A stretch of 64,000 bases of DNA, taken from NCBI GenBank assembly GCA_037974335.1, contig CM075760.1, positions 6,073,432 through 6,137,431 of the forward strand, written 5' to 3'. Positions 47,130-58,241 of this stretch are shown piece after piece. Within the stretch, counting starts at the first letter, position 1. Each line of letters starts with the position of its first letter. Source of the stretch: Prionace glauca. Its lineage: Eukaryota > Chordata > Chondrichthyes > Carcharhiniformes > Carcharhinidae. Made by a program: the position numbers and the translations under genes. Below the pieces are notes generated by a model, which was not told the DNA's origin, made no database searches, and was given only the letters and a program-made list of their open reading frames with translations.

Positions 47130-47266
47130 GTAAGTGTTATGGAGCTTGTGTGAAACAGAAACACTGTGGTTAACATGTACGGCCTTGGTTGTAAATAGAT
47201 TTAAATAGATGTGCATAATCCGGATCTCTGGATTGTACCAGTTAGTGTCTATTGACTGCAATGAGT

Positions 47267-47475
47267 TAGAACATAGAACATTCCAGCGCAGTACAGGCCC
47301 TTCGGCCCTCGATGTTGCGCCGACCAGTGGAACCAATCTAATGACCCACTAACCTAAACTATTCCAATGTTATCCATATGACTATCCACTGACCATTTGA
47401 ACGCCCTTAAAGTTGGCGAGTCCACAACTGCTGCAGGCAGGGCATTCCACGCCCTCTCTACCCTCTGTTGACAAA
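47267..47475 (-). mobile_element. CR1-type 3' end (family B) in the C-mu1-C-mu2 intron
   Basis: The same family as 3841-4205 and 21119-21361: 'gcgcagtacaggcccttcgg' and 'ggcattccacgccctct', the antisense of the RVVRDWNALPAAVV coding end. Confidence 0.85.
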
Positions 47476-47535
47476 AGTTTAATTGATCCACATCTTCTGC
47501 AGGAAATGACTGATCTGTTTTTTTTTTCCCTGAAG

Positions 47536-47850
47536 GCCCTCCGCCTGTGATCCCTCCAACTCTTATCCTCACCGTGAGTTCCAGTGAAGAAATCTCACAC
47601 AGGAAAGTCGCAATCATCGTCTGTTCAATCATCGATTTCCAGCCAGGGTCAATGGAAGTGAGTTGGCTGAAGAATGGGGAACCCACGCATTCAGGAATTG
47701 TCACCTCTTCCCCCTGTGAAGTGAACGGGAACTTCTCGGCCAGCAGTCGGCTGACAGTCACCGCTGGGGAATGGTTCAGCAAAGCGGTCTATACCTGTCA
47801 GGTCACTCACCGAGGAGACACTCAGAGTCTGAACATCAGCGCATCTCAGG
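47536..47850 (+). CDS. IGHM: IgM constant domain 2 (C-mu2)
   Basis: This is the second constant domain. It follows a T-rich tract and ends at GGGTAAG. The junction codon with C-mu1 is Cys (T+GC), followed by [13 protein letters not shown], a short proline-rich link. The Ig-fold residues are [16 protein letters not shown] and YTCQVTH. Possible N-glycosylation sites are NFS and NIS. An extra Cys in SSPCEV may make an inter-chain bond. It is intact and phase 1 at both ends. Its presence excludes the short IgM1gj type, which lacks C2. Confidence 0.95.
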
Positions 47851-48074
47851 GTAAGATACTCAAACGCAGGACAACACATATCATTCTGATGTTAATCAGA
47901 ATTAGGGATCTATTAAAGTTGGTACAAAGCATTGAACAACTTGTGAGTTATTGTCCTGTAGTTTGCTGCATTAGGACAATATCTCATTCAGAATTTCATC
48001 AGAAAAACAATTTTTTGTTATCCCTTCCTGAGATGTGCATTTATTTCCCAAACCTGAGGGCACTGAAGTGTCAC

Positions 48075-48330
48075 TCACGTTGCTGTGAATCTTGAGTCAC
48101 ATGCATGCCAGGCCAGATAAAGACAGCAGGTTAATTTTGGTAAGGAACATTTGTGAACTAGGAGGGGTTTTACAGCAATAGCTTCATGAAAACCATTTCA
48201 ACTTTTAATTATAGATGTTTACAAAATTCAAATTTCATATTTGCAATGATGGGATTCGAATCTGTGTCCCCAGAGTCTTGCCCTAGGTTATAAGTTCATT
48301 GACAACACCATATGCCACAGCCTCCCCTTA
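48075..48330 (-). mobile_element. tRNA-type SINE in the C-mu2-C-mu3 intron
   Basis: Contains 'gatgggattcgaatctgtg', the antisense of the pol III B box, followed by the head sequence. The copy is worn. Confidence 0.65.
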
Positions 48331-48765
48331 AAAGAGTGCCCCTTTCGGTTTGAAGCAATATACTGAGTGAGGTGGCCTTGATGTCAGCTTGTTCCTGAGA
48401 CAGCTGGTAAAATTTGGAGAGACAGTAAGTGTTAGACTGCTTCACAGGTCACAGCACAGGGGTAAAATATTGGAAAGTGTATCCACCCTATCTATAAACC
48501 AACGGTCAGTACTTTTTCCTTGAGTTCAGGATGGTGTGTTTGTTTGGGAATTCTCCAATTCTGATTCATGGAAATGTTACCGCTGCTCCAATATTTAATA
48601 CAGGGAATAATTCCATACAGCAAGCTGGCTTCCCATTCGCCATGGAAGGTGAAAGGCGAGAGTTAGAGATTGATATATTGAAGGCGACTTTGTCTCCTTC
48701 AGGCTGAAGACTGCTGTCCTGCTTCTGAAGGGGAACTAGGGCTCATTTTCATTTCTCATTCACAG

Positions 48766-49074
48766 ATCCTCCCCTGTGCCTTGATACCACAGTGAAGATA
48801 CAGCCACCACCAATAGAACAAGTCTTACTGGAGGCGACCGTGACCTTAACCTGCATCATTTCTCATGCTCCTGATGGAGTTAACGTGTCCTGGATCCGAG
48901 ACAGGAAGTATTTGAAATCAGAGATTGCCGAAAAGCCCGGAGCGGATCGTGACAGCGTGATCAGCAAATTAAGCATCTCCACACAAGCCTGGCTGAGTGC
49001 GGCTGTGTTTGAGTGCGTGGTGAACCATCAGGATCTGCCGACTCCTTTAAGAGCATCTATCCACAAGGAAACAG
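48766..49074 (+). CDS. IGHM: IgM constant domain 3 (C-mu3)
   Basis: This is the third constant domain. It follows CATTCACAG and starts [12 protein letters not shown], whose early Cys is a candidate inter-chain bond. The core shows [19 protein letters not shown] and [14 protein letters not shown], typical of mu domain 3. NVS is a potential N-glycosylation site. The exon is 309 bp, phase 1 at both ends, with donor GTGAGC. No frame damage is seen. Confidence 0.95.
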
Positions 49075-49089
49075 GTGAGCTGAGAGATT

Positions 49090-49690
49090 GAAGCAATAAA
49101 TGTAGGGTCAACAGCAGGGTTCTGAGCAATGTGGAGGAACAGGGAGATCCCGGGGTTCATATCCACAGATCTCTGAAGATTGCCACTCAAGTGGATAGAG
49201 CCGTGAAGAAGGCTTAAAGTGTGTTAGTGTTTATTAACAGGGGGTTTGAGTTTAAGAGCCGTGGGGTTATACTGCAATTGCACAGAGCCTTGGTGAGACT
49301 ACATTTGGAATATTGTGTGCAGTTCTAGTCACCTCACTATAAGAAGGATGTGGAAGCATTGGAGAGAGTGCAGAGGAGATTTACCAGGATGCTGCCTGGT
49401 TTGGAGGGTAGGTCTTATGAGGAAAGGTTGAGGGAGCTGGGGCTTTTCTCCTTAGAGCGGAGGAGGATGAGAGGCGAACTCTCCTGAACTAAACGACTCT
49501 GGGCCGATTGATATTTTTCTGGGGAGTTTGATGTGTTGATGAGTGAAAAGTGAACTGAAGGCGATGATATTGGGTTTAGAGCGAAGAAGAAGGGAGGAGC
49601 CTGATGTGGAGCATCAAAAACCAGAAAACCAAAAAGAAAAAGTAGATCAGTTGGGCCGAATGGCCTGATTCTGTGCTGTAAACGTTCTGA
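49090..49690 (+). mobile_element. CR1-type LINE fragment in the C-mu3-C-mu4 intron
   Basis: Encodes pieces of the CR1 C terminus ('LHRALVRLHLEYCVQF'-like, then '[18 protein letters not shown]'-like) with stops. A gap follows, then the 3' end 'ttgggccgaatggcctgat'. Confidence 0.8.
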
Positions 49691-49878
49691 ATCTTTCCAC
49701 TCCGCCCCCTCCTGAGTTATTTGAGAAAAGAATTGTGTTCACCTCCCCTCCAAGCTGCAAATCAAAAATGGGAAGAGTTAAAATCAGAAGCGAAGCACAT
49801 TTTCCTGATATCTAACCAGTGGTTTCATTGTCTCCAGAATTCTCCAGTTTATTGACATTTATTATACATTTTCTGCAG

Positions 49879-50270
49879 ATCCAAATCCGCGGGAACCGGT
49901 CGTCTCTGTCCTCCTGCCCTCGGCAGAAGACGTCTCCGCTCAGAGTTTCGTCTCCCTCAGCTGCTTAGTGAGAGGTTTCTCCCCCCGAGAGATCTTCGTC
50001 AAATGGACCGTCAACGACAAGCCGGTGAATCCCGGGAACTACAGGAACACCGAGGTGGTGGCGGAGAACGGCGATAGCTCCTTCTTCATGTACAGCCTGT
50101 TATCCATTGCAGCAGAGGAATGGTCCAGTGGCGCTTCTTACTCCTGTGTGGTGGGACATGAAGCCATCCCCTTGAAGATCATCAACAGAACAGTTGACAA
50201 ATCCAGCGGTAAACCCAGTTTTGTGAACATTTCCCTTGCACTGATGGACACTGTTAATTCATGTCAATGA
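49879..50270 (+). CDS. IGHM: IgM constant domain 4 with secretory tail (C-mu4)
   Basis: This is the fourth constant domain and the secreted C terminus. It follows TTTCTGCAG and reads [19 protein letters not shown]. The core shows [16 protein letters not shown] and [12 protein letters not shown]. The end reads [20 protein letters not shown] and closes NSCQ before TGA at 50268: a mu tail with the conserved N-glycosylated NIS and a penultimate Cys used for polymer/J-chain bonding. Within the exon, GGTAAAC at 50208/50209 is the internal donor (phase 1) for splicing to TM1. This shared-exon design is the standard choice between secreted and membrane IgM. Confidence 0.96.
50209..50214 (+). promoter_or_regulatory. 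IGHM: Internal splice donor for membrane IgM
   Basis: GTAAAC follows codon base 1 (G at 50208), the same phase as the TM1 acceptor at 53628. Joining gives Asp and keeps the frame into the acidic linker of the membrane exon. Using this donor removes the secretory tail. Confidence 0.88.
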
Positions 50271-50297
50271 GAGTCACTCACTTCCATTAAAAACTAC

Positions 50298-50312
50298 AAT
50301 AAAAAGAATAAA
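50298..50312 (+). terminator. IGHM: Secretory poly(A) signals
   Basis: Two AATAAA hexamers at 50298-50303 and 50307-50312 lie about 30-40 bp after the secretory stop. They would give a very short 3' UTR for secreted mRNA. Confidence 0.85.
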
Positions 50313-51409
50313 AACATTTTCCTCTAACGATCAATGAAATACCCAATTGTTTAATTGGTTGTTTTTCAGTTTTACTTCCATATCTTTGATTTTGAGTCAG
50401 ATATTTTCATGTCTCGGACCCAACATTGTTGAACCAGTGCTCCCAGCGGAGATAGACACTGGGTCAGGGATAGAGTAGAGCACATTCATTACAGGATTCT
50501 GCAAAATATCTTCACTGACTTTCCTCCCGCTGAGGGGAAAACACTCCGACATTTTTATCATGTCTGACACACAAACACAACATTTAGATCGCTGGGCCCT
50601 GTTTCTCTCATTGACCACCTCTTTAAGCTACTGCACCGCACCCACTGGGAACTGAAGTGAGGGTCACACACAAAAAACATGGAGAAATATTCCCCCCATC
50701 GGATTGAGGGAGAGTGAAATTGTTAACATCCTGGATTCCCACTAACCCAGCAAAGAGAGGGGAGGAGCAGTAGTTAATCCATGTCCCAAAACTTCCTCAA
50801 TGAAAAGAGGAGGAATGTCATTATTTAATCCACTCACCTGTACCTCCTCAGTGGTTAGCACCATCAGTGACATTGTATCATCGGGTAGGGAGAGGGAAAC
50901 TCTGAGCTCACTCTCCTCCCTCTCCTGTGTTTGGAAGGGAACATTTCTCTACTATAAGGACCTAGTTGCCAACAGTACAAATTAGTTTCCGGTTTACTTG
51001 CTACAGATTTTGAAGTATCATTATCTTAATCATTGAAATATATATATAAACTAATGCAACATAATTTAAAATGTCTCAACACTCTTGTTCCTGTTAACCA
51101 TGTGCTGGCATTGATTTCCCAGAATACAAATTTAAACAAGTCATAGATTCCTCCCCGGGTTTTTACTGTTCTGTCCCTGAGCTCTCTGAGATACATCAAT
51201 GAATTATTTCATTCTCTCTCCTGATATCACCGTGCCCCTCACATAAAATACATTTCTCCAGCAAAGCATTGAAAATATGTTCCATTATTCGGGTTGTCTG
51301 GAACATATTCACTTCACTATGGTCAGTGAAACTTGGAGCAACAGTTAAAAAAATACACACACTGATAATGCTGCCCAAAACTGTCACAATTATACATACA
51401 TACATAGGC
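50313..51409. other. C-mu4-TM1 intron, non-repetitive part
   Basis: No gene or clear repeat is seen between the secretory poly(A) site and the CA microsatellite. Confidence 0.5.
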
Positions 51410-52330
51410 GTCCACACCCACACTCACACACACACTCACACACTCACACACACACACTCACACACACATACACACACTCACACACACATACACACACTAC
51501 ACACACTACACACTCACACACACACACATACATACACACACTACACACTCACACACACATACACACACTCACACACACATACACACACACATTCACACAT
51601 ACAGACACACTACACACTCACACACATACACACACACACGCACACACAGAAACGTGGACACAATTGCACAAATACACATACTCATACATATGCACACGAA
51701 TACAGAATGTTAATATAACACACAAACGCATACACATAGTCCCACACACAGAAATATAGACAGGCACATTCAAATACAGACACAGAATCTCACAAATACA
51801 CAATACGCACAAATACATACACAACAAAAACACAGATACATTCATAAATACAAATGCACATACACGGATCAGAAGAACACACAATATACGCACAAACGAA
51901 CTCAAACAAGCACGCTCCCTCGAATACACTAATGGACTATACATATACAAACAAAAATGCGTGCATACACAAATACTCTCTCTTTCTCTCTCGCTCTCTG
52001 TCTGTCCCACACGCACCATGCACACACACACACACACGCACACACATATACACGCACACATGCAAGCACAAGGGGGCATACACCCACACCTGCACACACA
52101 GGCACGGACTTGTACAAGAAGGCACAAAACAAAACATGCACACAAATTATCAGATATGTACAAACGCCCGCAGAAACACACACAAACACACAAGTACACA
52201 CTTACCTAAACATACGGACTAGGTACACGGACACAAATACAAACACGTACATGCATACACACAATACGGACAGATAACATTTATGCAGGTCCAAAACAGA
52301 CACAAATAGATGCACACACTCAAACAAATG
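51410..52330 (+). repeat. CA-rich microsatellite in the C-mu4-TM1 intron
   Basis: A long degenerate (CA)n tract with ATACACAC variants, continuing as scattered CA-rich DNA to about 52900. Confidence 0.92.
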
Positions 52331-52912
52331 CATGTTCTCACACGTTCACGCTGAAATGAATACAGATATAGAGACCCACAATGTTATACATTATCACTTA
52401 TACAGGGAAATAGATATAACAATATTAACACACTGCTTATAGAGGAACAGAGAGCAAAATATTTTCACACAAACATGTGGATGCAAACATTCACACGCTC
52501 CTTCAGAACAGAACACCACAGCACACAATACTACACATGGAAACACAGCCATACACTGACACATTGTTATAAATAACTACCAACACGAATTTACATGCAC
52601 TAATATGTCAACAGATACACACACAAACGCACGGAGGAACAGACACACAAAGAAAGGGAAGGAAACATTATTCGAGTGACACAAATTAACACATTGAAAC
52701 AGGCAGAAACACGTGCACACGTTAAGAGTGGCATTAATAAATATACAGAGACTTCACACAATAATAGTCATATATCCACAATATCTGAAGAATAAATTAT
52801 ACACACAGACACACAACTACACAAATCAACAAACACAGGCAAATGAACATGTTCATTATCCCTCATACACACAGATTAACTCAGGACCAAAAATTAATGC
52901 AGCTCAGGAAGT

Positions 52913-52913
52913 G

Positions 52914-52956
<43 letters not shown>

Positions 52957-53062
52957 TCACAGACACACACACACACACGCACTGACGCACACACACACAC
53001 ACACACACAGACTCACAGACACACACACACACAGACGCGCACACACACACACACACATACAA
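52913..53062 (+). repeat. (CA)n microsatellite
   Basis: A nearly pure CA repeat with CAGACTCACAGA interruptions repeated twice, shortly before TM1. Confidence 0.93.
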
Positions 53063-53627
53063 TCTTTAATACAAACGGCAGGTGAATGATGAAAGTAAAA
53101 TTTAAATGTGAATTTGAATGGACATACACACCGATGACTATCCCAATTCTCAAAACACCGCCGAACACATTGAGAAACTGAGTTAAGCTCATGATTTACT
53201 AAACATTTCCACTGTAAATAAGCAAAGATTGGAAATGACATCCCAGATCTTAAACAGCAGCATTCACAGTTTACAGATCAGTCACCATCTGTGGAAACAA
53301 TCATTGACAGGGGAATGTTCCTCCAGATCAGTCAGAACATTCTTCAATAAGGGTTAGTGGCAAATAGTTCAAAATGAACTGATTATCAAGAAAACACCTT
53401 CAGTGCTTTCTGACATGGACTCTCCAAGGAATACCAATAAGGATCAGGTGTGAAAATAGTTATGGAGATCTGTTACTGAGTGTCCTGAATTTAACAGGAG
53501 ATATACATTGAAAATTAGACATGAGAATGAATGAACAGTTTATAAAGGAGAACAGGGAAAAGAAAACAATGAGATTCCCTGGATAAATAAAGTAATCTAA
53601 TTCCATTTCCTGGCCTCTGTCTCCTAG
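53063..53627 (+). other. Non-repetitive intron before TM1
   Basis: I see no gene or recognised repeat in this stretch. The TM1 acceptor ends it. Confidence 0.5.
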
Positions 53628-53755
53628 ACCCCACCGACCGCATCTGGATTGAAGACAGTGAGGATGATAACAGCAACATCTGGACAACCGCTTCCACATT
53701 CATCGTCCTGTTCTTCCTGAGCATTTTCTACAGCACTGCCGTCACTCTGGTGAAG
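53628..53755 (+). CDS. IGHM: IgM membrane exon 1 (TM1)
   Basis: This exon encodes the extracellular acidic linker and the transmembrane helix of the B-cell receptor. After CTGTCTCCTAG it reads [19 protein letters not shown] (acidic), then [20 protein letters not shown] and TLVK. The polar Thr/Ser-bearing helix with the FxxxFYST-like core is the conserved face that binds Ig-alpha/Ig-beta. The exon ends in phase 0 before GTGAGA. It lies 3.4 kb downstream of C-mu4 behind a CA-rich intron. It is intact. Confidence 0.95.
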
Positions 53756-53889
53756 GTGAGATGATTCAATTCACTCACATTTCACACTGGCAGAATGGAT
53801 TTGAAAAATCTCTCATTGTTTCACTGATTAAAAACATTAATGTCCCGCATCAGATACATCTGCTTCAATATTGCCTCTTTATTTTACAG

Positions 53890-53898
53890 ATCAAGTGA
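53890..53898 (+). CDS. IGHM: IgM membrane exon 2 (TM2), last two codons
   Basis: After ATTTTACAG the exon gives ATC AAG TGA (Ile-Lys-stop), so membrane IgM ends TLVKIK, matching the very short KVK-type cytoplasmic tail of other vertebrates. The rest of the exon is 3' UTR. Confidence 0.88.
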   Translation: MK

Positions 53899-54364
53899 TG
53901 GGTTGAATTTTGGACGCTGCAGATTTCCCTCAGCTGATTATAAAGATCTGTGTATGGCTCCAATACAATATCTGCTCTCGGTGAATCTATCAGTAAATTT
54001 CTCTCAGTTTATCATTCTGGATCTGTAACTGAGGCAACAATAGACATTATTTCAGTTTTCAGTGTGAAAAGTACGAGGTTTTTTTTGTTATAATGTTATT
54101 GTGGTTAATAGTTTCCCCCCTAGTGTAAACTTAATGTATAAATAATTTCTCATTCCTTATTCACGTTTGTTAATTCCTCTTTCTATTAAGGATCTGTATT
54201 CTCTTTCTGGTTAATGTAACAGATGTACAAATATTGACGGATTCTCCGTACATGTCTCCTGTTCTCAATGTGACCCTCGATCGCTATGTTCACTTTCCTA
54301 ACTTAAAAAAAAAACAATTTCGCTGTAAAATATTCTCTGAATTTTTAAATAAATTTTGAATAAA
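53899..54364 (+). terminator. IGHM: Membrane IgM 3' UTR with poly(A) signals
   Basis: This is AT-rich sequence after the membrane stop, with AATAAA at 54348-54353 and 54359-54364. It marks the 3' end of the cluster. Confidence 0.8.
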
Positions 54365-54439
54365 AATTTAACCATCCCTGTCTTGGCTTAATTCCGTTCT
54401 CCTAAACCCATCAACTCCGCTGCATTTCCCTCTGATCCG

Positions 54440-54560
54440 GTTTCCCCTCCTTTCCCAGATAGGCATGTCCCCCCCAGCCATGGGTGGGATGTGGTTGAAC
54501 TCAGGACCCTTTAGAGACAGAGTCACTGCGCCACCCAGTGACCCACCCGTGTAAAGACAC
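54440..54560 (-). mobile_element. tRNA-headed SINE fragment
   Basis: 'ggttgaactcaggacccttt' and 'cactgcgccacccagtgacc' are antisense head and B box. Confidence 0.55.
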
Positions 54561-54654
54561 CTTCATCTCTGCCTTTTTCTGATCAAATCCAGAGACAGAA
54601 TGAGTGAAGAATGAAGAGAACCTCGGTGAATTCACTCATAAACTGGTCTGTCAT

Positions 54655-55080
54655 GGAGTTTAGAAGGATTAGGGGGGATGTTATAGAGACGTATAAGATA
54701 ATGAAAGGGATGGATAGGGTAGAGGGAGAGAGATTCTTCCCGCTTAGAAAGGACAGCAGTACGAGGGGGCACAACCTCAAGATAAGGGGGGGAGAGGTGC
54801 AGTTTAGATCAGAGTTGAGGAGGAACTTCTTCACTCAAAGGCTGGTGAATCTCTGGAATTTTCTGCCCATTGAAGTGGTGGAAGCCACCTCGCTAAATAT
54901 ATTTAAGTCACGGGTAGATAGGTTTCTGACAGACAGGGGAATTAAGGGTTATGGGGAGAAAGTGGGAAAGTGGAACTGATCCAGTTCAGGTCAGCCATGA
55001 TCTTATTGAATGGCGGGGCAGGCTCGAAGGGCTAAATGGACTACTCATGCTCCTATTTCTCATGTTTCTTTCCTATGGTC
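54655..55080 (+). mobile_element. CR1-type LINE 3' end (family A)
   Basis: An open frame with 'RRIRGDVIETYKIMKGMDRV', 'FFTQRLVNLWNFLPIEVVEA' and end 'caggctcgaagggctaaatg'. Confidence 0.92.
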
Positions 55081-55212
55081 TTATGGAGGACCAGCAGCAT
55101 TTAAACTGCCCTTAACCTTGTCTGATTCCCCTTAGTCCGCCAAAAATGAGAAATGAATTTGCTCCGAATCTTCACTCCAGGGCATGAAGAAAGATTGTGT
55201 TTCATGTGTTCA

Positions 55213-55805
55213 AGCAGGCACTAACTGACCGAACGTAAGGCAGAATGTAAAATCAGTGGACTGAATGCAGGAGGAAAACACGAGAATAATTCCAGAGATC
55301 AGAAACTTCAGTGGAGAATATATTTTGGAGAGTTTGGGACTAATTTTCTTAACAGAAAGTTGCTGATGTGACTTTAATGAGGCATTCAAAATCCTGAAGG
55401 GTCTTGACAGAGTAGATAGAGAGAAACTTTCAATGGCAGAAGGATTTTGACACAGAGGGAGCGGGTTGAAGTAAATTGGTGAAGGAAACATGGAGACATC
55501 AGGAAAAAACATTTTCAGACAGTGAGTGACCCAGACCTGGAATGTGCTGTTTGAGAGTGTGCTGCAGGCAGAGCCAATTAATGGGTTCAAAATGGGATTG
55601 GATAATTGTCTGAAAATGAACAAAATGCTAGACTGTGGGGTACAGAATGTTATTGGATGAATTGGTCCTTTAGAGGGCCAACACACACATGACGCTTCAA
55701 AACAGCCTTCTTCTCTGCTGTAAGTACTCTATCAATGTTGAAAGGGCATCGTGGTAATATCTCTGCGAGAGCAATTCCAAGGTAGGCAAATTTCTCAAGA
55801 TATAT
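55213..55805 (+). repeat. Worn CR1-like repeat, right copy
   Basis: Direct counterpart of 2026-2640, about 53 kb away; both end at 'aaatttctcaagatata'. Confidence 0.75.
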
Positions 55806-56127
55806 TTTGATCCTGATAAATGTGAGGTGATGCATTTTGGAAGGAATAATGTAGAGAGGAGTTACATGATAAAGGGAAGACCAGTTAAGAGTGTAGAAAT
55901 GCAGAGGGACCCAGGAGTGCAAGTGTTCTTGTCTCTGAAGGTGGCAACACAGGTGGAGAAAGTTGCGAAGAAAGCTTACAGAATGCTAGCCTTTATAGGA
56001 AGGGGTGTATAGTATAAGAGCTGGCGTCTAATGCTGCAGTTGTACAGAACGTTGGTTAGACCGCATTTGGAGAACTGCGTCCAGTTCTGGTCACCTTACT
56101 ACTGGAAGGACATGGAGACCCTGCTGC
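55806..56127 (+). mobile_element. CR1-type LINE fragment
   Basis: 'MHFGRNNVERSYMIKGRPV' and 'EKVAKKAYRMLAFIGRGV', continuing 'LMLQLYRTLVRPHLENCVQF'-like text. Truncated at the CpG island. Confidence 0.88.
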
Positions 56128-56159
56128 TGTGACAATGCACCCTCTTGTTTAAACACTGC

Positions 56160-56950
56160 TGCAATGCTGAGGCTGGAGAGAGGAGTAAACAACAGGGAGC
56201 AGCATTGCAGCTTCTCTCCCCCCATTGAAACTGGGATTGTTGCTCCATCTGCTGCACCATCCCCACCACATCCACTGGGGGGGCAGTCTGGACAATGGGC
56301 TGCAGGCAGACCTCACTGCGCCTGCGCCACAATCACACCACCGCCGGCGGCCATCTTGCGTTGCCAGGGGAGACGGCGTCCCGCGCGCTGCACTCTGGGG
56401 GAATTCCCCTCCTTGCACATGCGCCCAGGGAGTTGCATTTGCATCTTTTAATGTTTTGAACCTTGATGATTATTATTCACATCCTCACCCGTCAGACTTT
56501 CGGTTCCTTCTCCATTCGGGAAAATCATTTCTGTTTTTTATTCCGTCTGTTTTTCAATCACACCCGCGCGGTGCGCTCTGGGAAAATACTACCGCACATG
56601 CGCGGTTCCGCCACCTGCCTCTTTATAAAAATATGTATTTTATTTTATTTAATTTTAATTCCGCTCCGGGCGGGATTTCCGGGTGGGAATTTCTCTCACT
56701 TTCTACATTTCTGAACCGCCGCTTTTTCCTCGACGGGGGGGAGGGGCTGTGGTGATGTCTCGGCAATATGGCGGCTGACCCCGCCTCTCTGCAGGACCCG
56801 GATGTTCCGCCAACGAGCAGCGGCCGGGCCGGAGAGGGCAAGAGGTGTCACTGGGAGTAGCAGCGCCCGGGCGTGTTACAACGACCCCCGGTGGTCAGGA
56901 AGGGAAATAGCAGCAGCGCAGTCTCTGCCCAAAGGCTTCCCCAGTTCAGC
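56160..56950. promoter_or_regulatory. CpG island with housekeeping promoter motifs
   Basis: Dense CpG in otherwise AT-rich DNA. Visible motifs: NRF1-like CTGCGCCTGCGC (about 56317) and GCACATGCGC twice (56415, 56594); YY1-like GCCATCTTG (56350) and AATATGGCGGC (56765-56775); ZNF143-like GCGCTCTGGGAAAATACTAC (56573-56592). A short frame MAADPASLQDPDVPPTSSGR starts in the YY1 site at 56768. I do not recognise the gene; it may be a first exon whose body lies elsewhere. Confidence 0.75.
56768..56860 (+). CDS. Candidate first coding exon, unknown gene
   Basis: A 30-codon frame (to TAG at 56858) starting at the ATG inside a YY1-type initiator, as in many housekeeping genes. It begins MAADPASLQDPDVPPTSSGR. 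A weak donor AAGAG/GTGTCA lies at 56843. No downstream exon is recognised in the window, so this is speculative. Confidence 0.3.
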   Translation: MAADPASLQDPDVPPTSSGRAGEGKRCHWE

Positions 56951-57315
56951 TGCTCAGAGACACTGGGAACCTCTTCAACTGGAAACTTCAGCTTCTCACA
57001 TTCACCCCCTGTGTTCAGTCATTGTTTAATAGATAACCTCTTTAGGGAAATCAGAAACAACTTGTTCACATTAAAGGGAATGGGAATCTGAACCATTCTG
57101 CTCAAAAAGCTCTGCTCGCCTTGAAATTTCAATTGAAATGTTCAAGATGAGAATTTATAGATACAAGTCATGTTGCCTGTGGAACGCTCATGATGCCACA
57201 ATAACATCAGTACAGATATCTCACAGGGTTGTGTGACTGGAGGAGATGTCAGAGATGGAGTAGTTAAATATAGAGCTACAGGGTCTGAAGCTCAGTTTTG
57301 GATAAAGAAAAATGG

Positions 57316-57612
57316 CAGTACAAAGAACAAAGAAAATTACAGCCCAGGAACATGTTCTTCGGCCCGTCAAACCTTCACTGACCATGCTGCCCCACTTAAC
57401 TAAAACCCCCTATCCTTCCGGGACCATATCCCTCTATTCCCATCCTATTCATGTACTTGTCAGCTGACTTAAAAATCACAACTGCATTCGCTTCCACTAT
57501 CTCTTCCCGGCAGCGAGTTCCAGGAGCCCACTACTCTCTATGCAAACAATCTGCCATGTCCATCTCCTTTAAACCTTGCCCCTTGCACCTTAAAGCATGC
57601 CCTCATCGGCCG
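57316..57612 (-). mobile_element. CR1-type fragment, minus strand
   Basis: 'acaaagaacaaagaaaatta', then 'cttaaaaatcacaactgcat', antisense to a CR1 coding end of another subfamily. A tip of the same family is at 29037-29110. Confidence 0.65.
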
Positions 57613-57625
57613 GGGCATTTTGTTC

Positions 57626-57990
57626 CTGAACATTATCTGAATCTCGATGTTACACCCATAGTATCTTCGCTCTGGCCTCGGCCTCAAATGCTTTGTGTCA
57701 AATCAGAAATGATAAATTGTTTGATGCATTGCCAGGAAAGAAACTTCCCTATTTTGACACCTGCATATATCAGCAAGTCATCCAGTCTACAAGACAATTT
57801 AATAGGTTTAGGTGCAGACTAACATAGTTAATCACCATCTGAAACATGCTAGGGTGAGGGAAGTCTGTATGATTTCAGTTTGATGCTGAATATTATCAGA
57901 ATCTCGATGTTACAGTCATATTATCTTTGCACTGACCTCAGCTTGAAATGCTTTCTCCAAAATCAGAAATGCTGAATTTTATGGAAAAAA
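57626..57990 (+). repeat. Local repeat beside the tRNA cluster
   Basis: 57626-57860 ('aacattatctgaatctcgat', 'ggtgcagactaacatagtta') is repeated in part at 57885-57990 and again at 59873-60085 on the same strand. Confidence 0.75.
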
Positions 57991-58170
57991 TGACAAAATT
58001 GTGTAAATTTTCTAAGACATATTGAATTTTGTCCAAAATGTATTTGAGGTTAGCATTTATTTAATATCCGAATCTTAATAAATGGGGAACGAAAGGACAA
58101 AGTAAGGAAATTACAATGCTGCTGAGTGTGAAGGAAGAGAGAGCATGTGGGGGCATCGCTAGCAAGAGCA

Positions 58171-58241
58171 ACATTGATAGTTCAGTGGTAGAATTCTCGC
58201 CTGCCACGCGGGAGACACGGGTTCGATTCCCGGCCAATGCA
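58171..58241 (+). tRNA. tRNA-Gly (anticodon GCC), possibly degraded
   Basis: 71 nt that match eukaryotic tRNA-Gly-GCC: D arm GTTCAGTGGTAGAAT, anticodon arm CTCGC-CTGCCAC-GCGGG, T loop TTCGATT. Compared with the usual sequence there are about five changes, four of them G to A. They give mismatches at the first and last acceptor pairs and the first T-stem pair. No TTTT terminator follows closely. It may be a pseudogene. Confidence 0.75.

Noticed and set aside
46830-50270. IgW or IgNAR constant region
   Set aside because: Only four C exons, and the secretory tail and C1 text are of the mu type.
51618-52199. Long Cys/Val-rich minus-strand frame
   Set aside because: Antisense of the CA microsatellite; Cys-Val runs are (GTGT)n codons.
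56225-56755. 176-codon frame across the CpG island
   Set aside because: A GC-rich chance frame crossing promoter motifs. No domain and no good start context.
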